A DNA stretch of 64,000 nt, from positions 1,116,001 through 1,180,000 of the forward strand of contig NZ_CAAHFG010000002.1 of assembly GCF_900890425.1 (NCBI RefSeq). The letters are read 5' to 3'. The notes under the pieces were generated by a model. The model saw only the letters and a program-made list of their open reading frames with translations. It did not search any database and had not been told where the DNA came from. Position 1 is the first letter of the stretch. Each line of letters starts with the position of its first letter. Made by a program: the position numbers and the translations under genes. Source of the DNA: Pontiella desulfatans. Its GTDB lineage: Bacteria; Verrucomicrobiota; Kiritimatiellia; Kiritimatiellales; Pontiellaceae. Below, piece by piece: positions 8,701-17,262 of this stretch.

Positions 8701-9761
8701 TTCCCTTCGTCGCCAACCGTCAGGCGGGTTTGGGCAGTGAAGGTGGAGCCGGTGCCGCCTACGTTCAGTTCGTTGTAGTTGGCCTTTTTTTCGTCATTTT
8801 CGGCGTCATAATTCTGACCCAGCACCACGTAGTTACTGGCGGTGCCGGTTGCGCCGTTGGTGAAGGTCAGGATGTTGTACGAGCTGCTTTCGCCGATAAG
8901 GGTGAGCGCATCGGACTGCCAGGTTGCGGTGTCGCCATCGAGGACAATGCCGTAGCTGTCGTCGATTTTGTTGCCACCGAGGGTCAGTTCGCCGCCCAGT
9001 TCAAGGGTGGATCTGCTCTGCATGTCGATGCCGAGGTCTTCTAGCGTGCCGGTGTCCACCGCGCCGTCAACTTGGAGCGTGCCGCCATTCTTGACCGCAA
9101 CGCCGTTATCCTTTTCGGTATCCACTACATTGATGTCGTTGGTGGAATTCACCGAAAGGGTGCCGGAGACATTGACATAGTTGTTCGAACCGCTTTGCCC
9201 CACCGTCAGCATGCCGCCGACCTCCAGGGTTGCGCCGGAGCCGATATTGACTGTGTTGGTTGATCCGGCAACCCCGACAAAGGCATTTGACGCAATGCTC
9301 AACGCGGAGCCTTCCCCGGCCAGTTCAATTTTGCCGCTGTCGTTGGTGCCCAGGCCGACATAGAGGTATTCGCCATCGAGTTTTGAAGCATAATTGATGC
9401 TGATGGCCGCGTCGCCATCGGCGTCGCCAACGATGATGCCTCCCGTTGACAGACCGTTGGTATCGGCGTTGCCTGCCACCAACCGCGCGTCGCCGACAAC
9501 GGAAACCACGTTGTTCGAGGAATCCTTGCCTTTGCCGATGATCAGCTTTTCGATAGCCAGGGTGGAGTCGTTGTTGACGGTCAGCGTGTTGTCCGGATCG
9601 AAGTAGCCAACATAAAGAGGCCCGGTGGAGGCGTCGTCTGTTGAGTTGGTGTAGCTGGTTCCTCCGTCGATTGGGTTCGGGATGGCAACGGCGTATGTTG
9701 CGCACAGGGAAACGGCCATCAGCAGGAGTGCTGTTCGACCGTGTTTAAAGGTACAGTTCAT
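5760..9761 (-). CDS. Large autotransporter (type Va) with beta-helix passenger
   Basis: Product of 1333 residues. The start at 9761 gives MNCTFKHGRTALLLMAVSL as a Sec signal peptide ending near ATYAVA, and is preceded by GGAGCG; the 28 extra upstream codons are not supported. Residues about 40-1000 are a long right-handed beta-helix-like passenger rich in Gly, Asn, Thr and Asp, with a recurrent unit of roughly 25-35 residues around the pattern LxVGxxxxxNxxxIxxGGT. A helical linker follows, then from about residue 1065 (GWISGYGNWGD) a C-terminal beta-barrel ending in the outer-membrane signature MRYQF with terminal Phe. It should be displayed on or released from the outer membrane. The ligand is unknown. 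A second autotransporter with a related barrel lies at 11892-14690. Confidence 0.88.
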   Translation of the reverse strand: MNCTFKHGRTALLLMAVSLCATYAVAIPNPIDGGTSYTNSTDDASTGPLYVGYFDPDNTLTVNNDSTLAIEKLIIGKGKDSSNNVVSVVGDARLVAGNADTNGLSTGGIIVGDADGDAAISINYASKLDGEYLYVGLGTNDSGKIELAGEGSALSIASNAFVGVAGSTNTVNIGSGATLEVGGMLTVGQSGSNNYVNVSGTLSVNSTNDINVVDTEKDNGVAVKNGGTLQVDGAVDTGTLEDLGIDMQSRSTLELGGELTLGGNKIDDSYGIVLDGDTATWQSDALTLIGESSSYNILTFTNGATGTASNYVVLGQNYDAENDEKKANYNELNVGGTGSTFTAQTRLTVGDEGKYNELNIADGGMVDAQSDLYVGANETATGNSVNVGSNGTLNATGNVIVGANGGSNQFNIDHGTVVAESDFILGRDSSKNTYNQTGGTNTVAGEFIIGKNAGATGASNNGGNTATVGEAATLNLQSDLVVGLEGGGSILNISDGGLVNLDGNAIIGEAVGDNYIFLTPDNADSRFNVASNLVVGKSDDGNNRFSIYGGTTEVAGNLYVGATTNQHTEKNYIHLETTNAVLNVANAIHIGAENSINTFDIVMGAEANTKDLLVGAYEGTSNNMVTIRGENNYNDYVDGSLLTVSNSLVIGSDTGSGNAVNIEEGGTLYVSAQDNIEIKGTNNTLTVSEGGTLKSTDWNLSATANGLTNIFIESGATLHLLGTLSGTNTLDGGYAVLLDGAGASWEGTDLFIDNQSTLSITNEAVATATQNLYIGLDTDNNAVTVGGAGSLLDIGMDLFIGTESNNSYQNTLTILDGASVMVGKDAYVYHNSTLKIDGTSTAKVEGDYNQDEYSTLEVGISTNNTEANLQVAGKANLESGSTIRVVNNGVGKNDTNLVQNVVVAGELTINDEAASTGSLLDNINIDSSLLFDFNTVVSNGNTIVLDNFIVRTIGEVGGLEGQLKDVATEINEMFIAGNSNATAMVEIIANMSSSAEINAAMDAYYGEKKSSTPAHNVVNMGLQSVAEQVTKRADNTRARMGEASARISWDKPKGVAGPHMQGQQLQGWISGYGNWGDKDAADGFDGYSADISGFLIGADLSVGENVLFGLAGGAGNGTADRGAGATTDTKSMYAAFYTSIGTKDWFGDAGIIYGTSDIDSTYGTTFDTKADYSADNVAFFLGGGKEMSGKYLIYTPQLSFLGNYYSQEGYEEQSSDAVQRSVDSFDAFYLQSSLGCSMGMYMGMGSITIKPEIRAYWQHEWLGDDENVGYTLVDGYNNNYTMILQAPEKDILKIGIGASAKLGEFLELRADLDSRRGKDYSDYTLLGSMRYQF

Positions 9762-9999
9762 GATATTTCGCTCCGGTTTAGCCTGTGGAGGCAGAGTGTC
9801 CAAAAAATATCCGCACACGTTACACACGGAGGCGGGGAAAAACAACCAAGTTTGCCGGTTTTTAAAGGGGCGGGCGGGGGTGCTGCCACTTTTTTCCCCG
9901 ATAGTTCGATTTTAGGCTTGGGGCGGGTCTCCGATTGCGGATAGATTCCTTTCCCGTATTTTTTGAACTATCCAACACGCTAAATATGGGGCGAATTTA

Positions 10000-11610
10000 A
10001 TGGCGAAATATCTCTTTATCACGGGCGGTGTGGTTTCATCGTTGGGCAAGGGCATCACGGCGGCATCGGTCGGCCGGTTGCTGATCAACCGCGGGCTCAA
10101 CATCCGCATGCTCAAGATGGACCCTTATCTCAATGTGGATCCGGGCACCATGAGCCCCTACCAGCACGGCGAGGTCTATGTGACCGACGACGGTGCCGAA
10201 ACCGACCTCGACCTCGGCCACTACGAGCGCTACACCGGCGCACCGACTTCCCAAAAAAGCAACATCACGGCCGGCAGCGTCTATTGGGATGTCCTGCACA
10301 AGGAACGCCGTGGCGACTATCTGGGTGGCACGATCCAGCTGATCCCCCATGTCTCCAACGAAATCAAGGATCGAATCAAGGCGCTCGAAGCCGAGAAGCC
10401 GGACGTGATCGTGGTTGAGCTCGGGGGCACCGTCGGCGATATCGAAGGCCTTATTTTCCTGGAAGCCATCCGCCAACTGGCGCTGGAGGTCGGGCGCGAC
10501 AATTCCATGTTCATCCACCTCACCTATGTTCCGTTCATTGCCGCCGCCAAGGAAGTCAAGACCAAGCCCACCCAGCAGAGTGTGGCCAAGCTGCGCGAAA
10601 TCGGCATCATGCCCGATGTGCTCGTCTGCCGTACCGAGGTTGACCTCGAACGTGAGCACCTCGACAAGCTGTCGCTGTTCTGCAATGTGCCGAAAGATTG
10701 CGTCATCGTCGAAAAAGACGTCGAAACCTCCATCTACGAAATCCCGCTGGTGCTTTCCCGCGCCGGTCTCGACGAGATCATCCTCAACCGTTTCCGCATC
10801 GTCAAACCCTCCAAGCCGCTCACCGACTGGGAAAAGCTGATCGATACGATCAAGCACCCGAAAGGCAAAGTGCGCATTGGCGTGGTGGGCAAATATTCGG
10901 AACTCCAAGATGCCTATAAATCCATTTACGAGGCGCTCTACCACGGGGGCTACGCCGCAGGCTACAAGGTGGATGCCGTCAAGATGGCCGCCGAGGATAT
11001 CGAGGACGATCCCTCCATTCTGGACTCGGTCGACGGGGTGCTGATTCCCGGCGGCTTCGGTTCGCGCGGCATGGAAGGCAAGATCCGCGCGGCGCAATAT
11101 GCCCGCGAAAACAACATCCCGTTCCTCGGCATCTGCCTCGGCCTCCAGTGTGCGGTCATCGAGTTTGCCCGCAATGTCTGCGGCCTGGCCGGCGCCCATA
11201 CCACCGAGTTCGACGAAGAGCGCGGCGTGAAGACCGAACATCCGGTCGTTTGCCTCATGGAGGAGCAGACCGATGTGGTTGAAAAGGGGGGAACCATGCG
11301 CCTCGGTGCCTGCCCGTGCGGGGTGAAGGAAGGAACCAAGGCCTTCGAAGCCTACGGTTCGAAGAATGTTTCCGAGCGCCACCGCCATCGTTACGAGGTG
11401 AATAACCACTACCGTGCAAAGCTCGAAGAAAACGGTTTGGTGCTCTCCGGCATCAATCCCGACATCGGGGTGGTTGAAATGGTTGAGCTTCCCGACCATC
11501 CGTGGTTTGTCGCCACCCAGGCGCACCCGGAGCTGAAATCCCAGCCGGTCAATCCGCATCCGCTGTTCAAGGATTTCGTCGCCGCCGCCGTCAAGAGGCT
11601 CGAAGGGTAG
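10000..11610 (+). CDS. pyrG: CTP synthase
   Basis: Product of 536 residues, normal length. It converts UTP to CTP using ATP and glutamine-derived ammonia. The N-terminal synthetase domain starts [21 protein letters not shown] (P-loop) and includes [14 protein letters not shown]; the C-terminal class I glutamine amidotransferase domain has the GGFGSRG oxyanion strand, the nucleophile in GICLGLQ (about residue 378), and the His/Glu pair in [10 protein letters not shown]. No fusion or truncation is seen. Stands alone between divergent and convergent autotransporter genes, so probably has its own promoter in 9850-9999. Confidence 0.97.
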   Translation: MAKYLFITGGVVSSLGKGITAASVGRLLINRGLNIRMLKMDPYLNVDPGTMSPYQHGEVYVTDDGAETDLDLGHYERYTGAPTSQKSNITAGSVYWDVLHKERRGDYLGGTIQLIPHVSNEIKDRIKALEAEKPDVIVVELGGTVGDIEGLIFLEAIRQLALEVGRDNSMFIHLTYVPFIAAAKEVKTKPTQQSVAKLREIGIMPDVLVCRTEVDLEREHLDKLSLFCNVPKDCVIVEKDVETSIYEIPLVLSRAGLDEIILNRFRIVKPSKPLTDWEKLIDTIKHPKGKVRIGVVGKYSELQDAYKSIYEALYHGGYAAGYKVDAVKMAAEDIEDDPSILDSVDGVLIPGGFGSRGMEGKIRAAQYARENNIPFLGICLGLQCAVIEFARNVCGLAGAHTTEFDEERGVKTEHPVVCLMEEQTDVVEKGGTMRLGACPCGVKEGTKAFEAYGSKNVSERHRHRYEVNNHYRAKLEENGLVLSGINPDIGVVEMVELPDHPWFVATQAHPELKSQPVNPHPLFKDFVAAAVKRLEG

Positions 11611-11891
11611 GGCGCAACGGGAGGGTCGGCGGACTCGCCGCCCGCCCGACTCTGCGCTGGCGAAAGGGAACCCGCCCTTGCTCCACGGCAGCATCTCGCC
11701 GCCAGCCTGGAAGCCCCGTTGTCGCGACAAAATGAAAGCGCGTTGCGCGGGCAAATCCAATGCAGGATTTACTGGAGTTGATTTCCTTCCCTGTGCTCCA
11801 TGGATGTGCAGGAAGCACAAAGGCCTCGCGCTGGTGCTTCGTGTGTTTTGAGCCTCTTTGTAGCAATCAAGTCCAGCCAGGTTAAGTTCGC

Positions 11892-14690
11892 TTAGAAGGC
11901 GTAGATGGCTTTGGCGGAGAGGTTGTGCGAGTTGAAGTTTTCGCCAATCAATTCGTCGAAATCGAGCCGGAGGAGAATGTTCTTGGGTTTGCGTTTCGCG
12001 GTGTTGAAAAACGAGACGCCAATGCCCAATCGTACGGCATCTTCGTCGAGCATGGGGTAGGCGAGGGCGTAGGTGTTGCCGGTTCCGCCTTCGAGCTGGA
12101 AGGATATATGGCCGGGGTCGGGATTGAACTCGTGCAGCCAGTGGGCGCGCCCCTCGATCTTGAAGCCGAAATATTGGGTGGCCTTGGTGTTGTGCATGGC
12201 CACGTTCAGGCCGAGGCTGGTGCGCAGCGAATCGGCATCGAATTCATCGAACGAGCGCGGAACGGCGGCGGTGCCGGTCTCGGTGTAGGCCTCTTGCTGA
12301 TAAAGCGTGTATTGAGCCGAGGCTTCCGGGGTGATGACGGTCGAGATTTTCGGGATATCGAAACCAATGCCGCCGCCAACATATCCGCCGACCAGATGGG
12401 AATCGTATTCGCCATCGAGCCGGAACGGCTCTGGGGTGTGGGATTCCACACCGTTGTAGCCGTAGGCAAGGCCGGCATCGAGATAGGAATGGTTTTTCCC
12501 GATGGTGGAATAGATTGCTGCATGCGCGGCGTTCATGTCTTCCTCGGCGCCGTTGTCGGCATCGATGCTGTTGCGGCCTGCCCCGCCGCTAATGCCCACA
12601 AGCAGGCGGCCGAAGCTTTTATCCGCGCCAAACACCCCGCCGTGCGTGGTGGCTTCGTAGGCGCTATTTTGGTCGTCGCCGTCGTGGTTGAGGAATTGCC
12701 CGTGGTATTTCATCCAAAAGCGCCAGTCGTTTTCAACTCCCTCCGGTCCATTGCTTCCTGTCGGAAGCAGAAGCTTTTCGCGGAACTCGGTGCCGCGCGA
12801 GACCGATTGGCCGACGGCGGCCTTCAGCCCGTTCATCGCCACCTGGAAGGTGTTGAGCTTGGTGAAGTAGGTTTGCTCCACGGCGTAGGCGGAAGCTTCC
12901 GGGTCGTCCATCTCGACGATGGTGGCCATCATGTCCGGATCGTTGATGGCGTCCAGCTCGTCGGCCAGCCGGGCCATATCGCCGCTCGCGTTCCAGTATT
13001 CGTTGAGGGGCTGCCTGGAAAGAAGGAGAACCAGCAGTTTCCCGTCCTCCACCGAAATCCCTTCAAGTTCCATGAGCGCAGCGGTGGTGACCTGGATGTC
13101 GACGTTGTTGGTGAAGGTTGCCGTTGTGGCCACGTTGGTTGCGCCGCCCGAATCAACCACATTGAGTTGGTTCGTTGCCGAAACGAGCCACAATGCGTTG
13201 GTCTCGGTGTTTAGATCGATCCAGGCAATGTCGGCCTGGAGAGCGGAGCCCGAATGAAAGGTCACGTTGCTGCCCACGGCGATTCCTCGGTCGGTAATGG
13301 ATGTGGAATCGATCTTGAAGGCCAGCGTACCATCCTTTTGCACATCCAGGTTCCCGTGTGCTTCGATGCGCCCTGTCCCGGTATCGACGATGGCGCCCGA
13401 TTGGATGGCGAGGTTTTCGAAGAAGATTTCGCTGTATCCCGAGTTGAGCGTAATGCTTCCGCCCGAACCGAGGGTAAAGTCATTTTCAATAAGCAGGGTT
13501 CCCGAGTTGATTTCGGTGTTCTGCAACGGGGCGTCCGACTGGTTGTCCACGTAAAGAATTCCACCGTTCTGGCCGAATACCCCGTTCACCACCAGGTTGG
13601 TGCCCAGCGTGATGAATTGCCTTCCTCCACCAAATCCGATCGAGTCAAACGTTCCTCCGAGTAGTTTGTTGCTCACACTCCCCTCGCCATACGCCAAGCT
13701 GTAGAATGCATAGGTGTCGTCACGCCCGGTGGCGCCGGCCTTGAACGTGCCGCCGTGGATCGTGACATCGGAGTTTTCAACATAGAGGGCGGAGCCCCCC
13801 TTGCGGTTTTCGGGATTGTTGTGGGTGTCGGTAATGCTGCCGGCATCCCCGCCCGTGAAGGTTCCGCTATGGATCTCGATGGTTGAATTGGTTGCATCGA
13901 TGGCGTGGCCGCCCCAGCTGGCGCCTATGAAATCCGAATCGGTAGAGACGTCCCCGCCATTCCCACCTTTAAACGTGCCGTTGCTGATGATCAGTGTGGA
14001 GTTGCCGATGTTCAGGCCGTGGCCACCCATGGAATGCGGCCCAGCTCCATCCCAGCTCAACTCCCCCCCGTTTCCGCCAATGACAGTGCTTGAGTCTGTG
14101 CCATCATCGGTGAATACCAATGTCGTGTCGGTGGCTTGAATGCCATCTGTTCCAAGGGTGATGGCATTGTTGGGCAGGTAGGTTCCGCCCGTAATAAGGG
14201 CTTTTGAGACCACAATGTTGCTGGTGCCGGAGAAGATGGCTCCCACGGCCGCCGTGGCGGAACCGATGGGGGGGATGCTTCCTCCGCCATCGGTGCTGCT
14301 GCCCAACCCCCGGAATTCTCCGCCATTGATGAAAAGGTTTTTTCCACCCGTAATGCGGAGCACCGTATCCGCCGTGTTGCTCACTACCGAGCCCGTGCCT
14401 TGCAGTGAAAAGCGGTCGAATCCGTTGGTGATGGATATCGTGCCTTCAATCCGGTGGCCCAGAGCCAGGTTGGTTGTTCCGCCAAACCCGATGATCAACG
14501 ATCCGTCTCCGTGCTCAAGCGAGGAGATCGAGGTGGCCTCGGAAATATTGGTTCCAAAGACGGTGCCCTCCCACCAGTTGGTCGAGGCGTTGGCGGAATG
14601 TGGTGCCAGGCACAAAAAAAAGGCGGACGCCGCAACGGGCGCCACCTTCTTCATGCACCAGGCCAGATGTCGGGGATGGTTATTCATCAT
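11892..14690 (-). CDS. Second autotransporter, in the thrS-infC transcription unit
   Basis: Product of 932 residues. The start at 14690 is chosen from a good AGGAG 7 bases upstream and gives an N-region followed by the signal peptide MKKVAPVAASAFFLCLA ending near SANA. An in-frame extension to 15077 only overlaps infC in another frame. The passenger (about residues 35-620) has Gly/Asn/Thr-rich beta-helix repeats with SNGTFKGG and HSGTFTGG-type units. The C-terminal barrel begins near residue 650 (WMKYHGQF) and ends AKAIYAF with terminal Phe. It begins only 35 bp after the infC stop on the same strand, an unusual neighbour for translation genes. Function of the passenger is unknown. Confidence 0.85.
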   Translation of the reverse strand: MMNNHPRHLAWCMKKVAPVAASAFFLCLAPHSANASTNWWEGTVFGTNISEATSISSLEHGDGSLIIGFGGTTNLALGHRIEGTISITNGFDRFSLQGTGSVVSNTADTVLRITGGKNLFINGGEFRGLGSSTDGGGSIPPIGSATAAVGAIFSGTSNIVVSKALITGGTYLPNNAITLGTDGIQATDTTLVFTDDGTDSSTVIGGNGGELSWDGAGPHSMGGHGLNIGNSTLIISNGTFKGGNGGDVSTDSDFIGASWGGHAIDATNSTIEIHSGTFTGGDAGSITDTHNNPENRKGGSALYVENSDVTIHGGTFKAGATGRDDTYAFYSLAYGEGSVSNKLLGGTFDSIGFGGGRQFITLGTNLVVNGVFGQNGGILYVDNQSDAPLQNTEINSGTLLIENDFTLGSGGSITLNSGYSEIFFENLAIQSGAIVDTGTGRIEAHGNLDVQKDGTLAFKIDSTSITDRGIAVGSNVTFHSGSALQADIAWIDLNTETNALWLVSATNQLNVVDSGGATNVATTATFTNNVDIQVTTAALMELEGISVEDGKLLVLLLSRQPLNEYWNASGDMARLADELDAINDPDMMATIVEMDDPEASAYAVEQTYFTKLNTFQVAMNGLKAAVGQSVSRGTEFREKLLLPTGSNGPEGVENDWRFWMKYHGQFLNHDGDDQNSAYEATTHGGVFGADKSFGRLLVGISGGAGRNSIDADNGAEEDMNAAHAAIYSTIGKNHSYLDAGLAYGYNGVESHTPEPFRLDGEYDSHLVGGYVGGGIGFDIPKISTVITPEASAQYTLYQQEAYTETGTAAVPRSFDEFDADSLRTSLGLNVAMHNTKATQYFGFKIEGRAHWLHEFNPDPGHISFQLEGGTGNTYALAYPMLDEDAVRLGIGVSFFNTAKRKPKNILLRLDFDELIGENFNSHNLSAKAIYAF

Positions 14691-14725
14691 GGAACAACTC
14701 CTGGCGGTAGGTGGGTCTTGCAGAT

Positions 14726-15277
14726 TTATTTCGCCTTCTTCTTCGGCACGAGGATGGCGTTGACAAAGCGGCCCTGCAGGCGTGGCGCCTGATCGACCGA
14801 GGTGATGTCGACGGTATCCTGGATGACGCGCTGCATGACCTCGAAGCCGAGTTCGCGGTGGGCGTTTTCCCGGCCGCGGAACATGAGCGAGATTTTCACG
14901 CGGTCGCCGTGTTCGATGAACTTGCGCAGGTTGCGCATCTTCGTTTCGTAGTCGTGGTCGCCCACGTTGACCCGGAATTTGACTTCCTTGAGCTTGGTCT
15001 GCACCTGGTGCTTCTTCTGCTCTTTCTTCTTTTTTTCCTGGTCGTACTTGTATTTTCCGTAATCCATTATTTTGCATAATGGCGGCTTCGCGCCAGGGGA
15101 GATTTCCACCAGGTCGATTCCGTATTGCTTGGCGCGGTTGAGGGCGTCGATGGTTTTCATGACGCCGAGCTGGTCACCGTTGGGATCGATGACGCGGATT
15201 TCCGGAACCCGGATCCGATGGTTGATTCGTACCTGCGGCTCGCGTTGCGGCCTGCCCCTGTAGTTTGGCTTGCTAAT
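14726..15277 (-). CDS. infC: Translation initiation factor IF-3, with AUU start codon
   Basis: Product of 183 residues. IF-3 binds the 30S subunit, prevents premature 50S joining and monitors start-codon choice. The first in-frame ATG (15160) would remove 39 conserved residues. Upstream in the same frame are RINHRIRVPEIRVID and QLGVMKT, canonical IF-3 N-domain sequence, and the frame begins at ATT (15277-15275) six bases after GGAGG. AUU is the known infC start in enterobacteria and permits negative autoregulation by IF-3. The ATT overlaps the thrS stop (GATTAG), so the two genes share 5 bp. The C-domain GDHDYETKMRNLRKFIEHGDRVKISLMFRGRE region is intact. rpmI-rplT do not follow. Confidence 0.95.
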   Translation of the reverse strand: MSKPNYRGRPQREPQVRINHRIRVPEIRVIDPNGDQLGVMKTIDALNRAKQYGIDLVEISPGAKPPLCKIMDYGKYKYDQEKKKKEQKKHQVQTKLKEVKFRVNVGDHDYETKMRNLRKFIEHGDRVKISLMFRGRENAHRELGFEVMQRVIQDTVDITSVDQAPRLQGRFVNAILVPKKKAK

Positions 15278-17024
15278 CTGAGACCTCCATGTCTACTGTT
15301 TTTTTATCCAGCTCCTCTTGCTTGAGCTGGGCGATAAATTCTTCCAGGGAGCATTCGCCCTTCATGCCCTGAAGGCGGTGGCGCACGGCTACCTGTCCGT
15401 TTTCCTGTTCCTGCTTACCGATAATAAGCATGTAGGGCACTTTGTCCAGCTGGGCGTTCTTTACTTTTCCGTTCAGTTTGCCCTGCTTTTTATCGACCGT
15501 TGCGCGGATTTCCGCTCCGCGCAGCGCGGAGAGCACCTCGTCGGCATAGTCGAGCTGGTCGTCGGAAAGCGGCAGCACGCGCACCTGTTCCGGTGCCAGC
15601 CAGACGGGGAACCCTCCGGCATAATGCTCGGTCAGGATGCCGAAGAAGCGCTCCATGCTGCCGAACAGCGCGCGGTGCACCATGTAGGGGCGGTGCGCCT
15701 CGCCATCGTCGCCGATATATTTAAGATCGAAACGCTCGGGCAGGTTGAAGTCGAACTGGATGGTGCTGGTCTGCCACTCGCGGCCGATGGCGTCCTTCAC
15801 CTTCAGGTCGATCTTCGGGCCGTAGAACGCCCCGCCGCCTTCGTCCACTTCGTAGGGGAGACCTTCGGCCTTGATCGCCGCTTCAAGCGACTTGGTCGCC
15901 TGGTCCCAGCGTTCCGGCTCGCCGACCGCCTTTTCGGGGCGGGTGGAGAGGTAGGCCTTCACTTCGGTGAAGCCGAAGGTTTTCCAGATAAAGTTGCAGA
16001 AGCGGATCACTTCCTTCACCTCATCTTCGATCTGACCAGTGGTGCAGAAAATGTGCGCGTCGTCCTGGGTGAAGCCGCGGACGCGGAACAGACCGTGCAG
16101 GGTGCCCGCCTTTTCGTAGCGGTAGACCGTGCCGAGCTCGGCCCAGCGCAACGGAAGCTCGCGGTAGGAGCGCAGTCCGGATTTGTAGATCTCCACATGG
16201 AACGGGCAGTTCATCGGCTTCGTGAAATATTCCTGCCCGTCCACGTCCATCGCCGCGAACATGCCCTCGCGGTAGAAATCGAGGTGGCCCGAGGTTTCCC
16301 ATAGGTTGGCTTTGCCGATGTGGGGGGTGTAGACGATGTCGTACCCATTCTTGAAGTGTTCCTTCTTCCAGAAATCCTCGATCGTGGAGCGGATGCGGCC
16401 CCCCTTCGGGTGCCAGTTCACCAGCCCCGGGCCGACGTTCTCCGAAATGGAGAAGAGATCAAGCTCCTTGGCCAATTTGCGGTGGTCGCGCTTCTGGGCC
16501 TCCTCGATCTGCTTGAGGTAGAGGCGCAGCTGCTTCGGGTTGGTGAAGGCCGTGCCGTAAAGGCGCTGCAGCATGGGGTTGGTTTCGTGGCCGCGATAGT
16601 ACGAGCCCGCAATGTTCATGATTTGGAACGCACGCAATTTGCCCGTGCTCTCCACATGCGGCCCTCGGCACAAGTCCATGAACTCGCCGCAGGTGTAGAA
16701 GGTGATGGCATCGCCTTCCGGAATATCGGCCAGGCGTTCAAGCTTGTATTTCTGGTCTTTCAGCAGTTCCTTCGCCTCGTCACGCGAAACCGTCATGCAC
16801 TCGAAGGGCAGGTCCTCGTCAACAATCTTCTGCATCTCGGCCTCGATGCGCTCGAAGTCGTCGGGCGTAATACGGGCCTCGAGATCAAAATCGTAGTAGA
16901 AGCCGTCGTCCGTCGAAGGGCCAATATCGAGTTGCACATCATTAAACAGGCGGCAAACCGCTGCCGCCATCACGTGCGCCGTGGAGTGGCGCAACCGATC
17001 CAGATCGTTGGTTTCGTTTTTCAT
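15273..17024 (-). CDS. thrS: Threonyl-tRNA synthetase lacking the N-terminal TGS domain
   Basis: Product of 583 residues against about 640 for the usual form. It charges tRNA-Thr and edits mis-made Ser-tRNA-Thr. It begins directly with the editing domain (LRHSTAHVMA, the first HxxxH zinc/editing motif; YTCGEFMDLCRGPHV later), so the short TGS domain is missing. The class II core has FTKPMNCPFH, motif 2 RVRGFTQDDAHIFC and motif 3 VHRALFGSMERF, and the C-terminal anticodon-binding domain ends before KKTVDMEVSD. First gene of the thrS-infC unit. Many bacteria outside Proteobacteria have TGS-free ThrRS, so this is a variant rather than a broken gene. Confidence 0.95.
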   Translation of the reverse strand: MKNETNDLDRLRHSTAHVMAAAVCRLFNDVQLDIGPSTDDGFYYDFDLEARITPDDFERIEAEMQKIVDEDLPFECMTVSRDEAKELLKDQKYKLERLADIPEGDAITFYTCGEFMDLCRGPHVESTGKLRAFQIMNIAGSYYRGHETNPMLQRLYGTAFTNPKQLRLYLKQIEEAQKRDHRKLAKELDLFSISENVGPGLVNWHPKGGRIRSTIEDFWKKEHFKNGYDIVYTPHIGKANLWETSGHLDFYREGMFAAMDVDGQEYFTKPMNCPFHVEIYKSGLRSYRELPLRWAELGTVYRYEKAGTLHGLFRVRGFTQDDAHIFCTTGQIEDEVKEVIRFCNFIWKTFGFTEVKAYLSTRPEKAVGEPERWDQATKSLEAAIKAEGLPYEVDEGGGAFYGPKIDLKVKDAIGREWQTSTIQFDFNLPERFDLKYIGDDGEAHRPYMVHRALFGSMERFFGILTEHYAGGFPVWLAPEQVRVLPLSDDQLDYADEVLSALRGAEIRATVDKKQGKLNGKVKNAQLDKVPYMLIIGKQEQENGQVAVRHRLQGMKGECSLEEFIAQLKQEELDKKTVDMEVSD

Positions 17025-17133
17025 CTATTCGAAAGAATCTCCCGTAAAAAGAGCAGGAATATAGGATGTTGCGCCAACCGTGTCAATTGGCGCGAGGGCA
17101 AATTAACCCTGCTGGAACCGTTTGTCTCCGGAA

Positions 17134-17183
17134 CCCCGCCGCACGTCCGTGCTCACGATCGTGAGCACGGACGTGCGGCGGGG
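17134..17183. repeat. 50-bp perfect palindrome between thrS and a lipoprotein gene
   Basis: Two perfect 25-bp arms without loop, centred between 17158 and 17159, with core GCTCACGATCGTGAGC and flanks rich in CCGCCGCACG/CGTGCGGCGG. It lies in the divergent spacer, about 110 bp upstream of thrS and 80 bp upstream of the lipoprotein. It shares its core with the palindrome inside the SRAP gene (4225-4264), so it belongs to a dispersed repeat family. There is no T-tract for a simple terminator. Confidence 0.88.
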
Positions 17184-17262
17184 GGGGCAGTCCTTGCAAA
17201 CGAGGAATTGCCGAGGGGCGGTCCGGTGGCTACGATGGGGGCTCTTTAGTTGGAGGTATTGG

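Noticed and set aside
5760-9761. Internal repeats of the autotransporter as a DNA tandem repeat
   Set aside because: The units vary in length and sequence at DNA level; they are protein beta-helix repeats and not a recent tandem array.
10036-11820. Open minus-strand frame of 594 codons opposite pyrG
   Set aside because: pyrG on the plus strand is unmistakable; the antisense frame is a GC-driven shadow.
14691-15077. N-terminal extension of the second autotransporter
   Set aside because: It overlaps infC in another frame, has Arg/Pro/Gln-rich nonsense composition, and a proper signal peptide with AGGAG starts at 14690.
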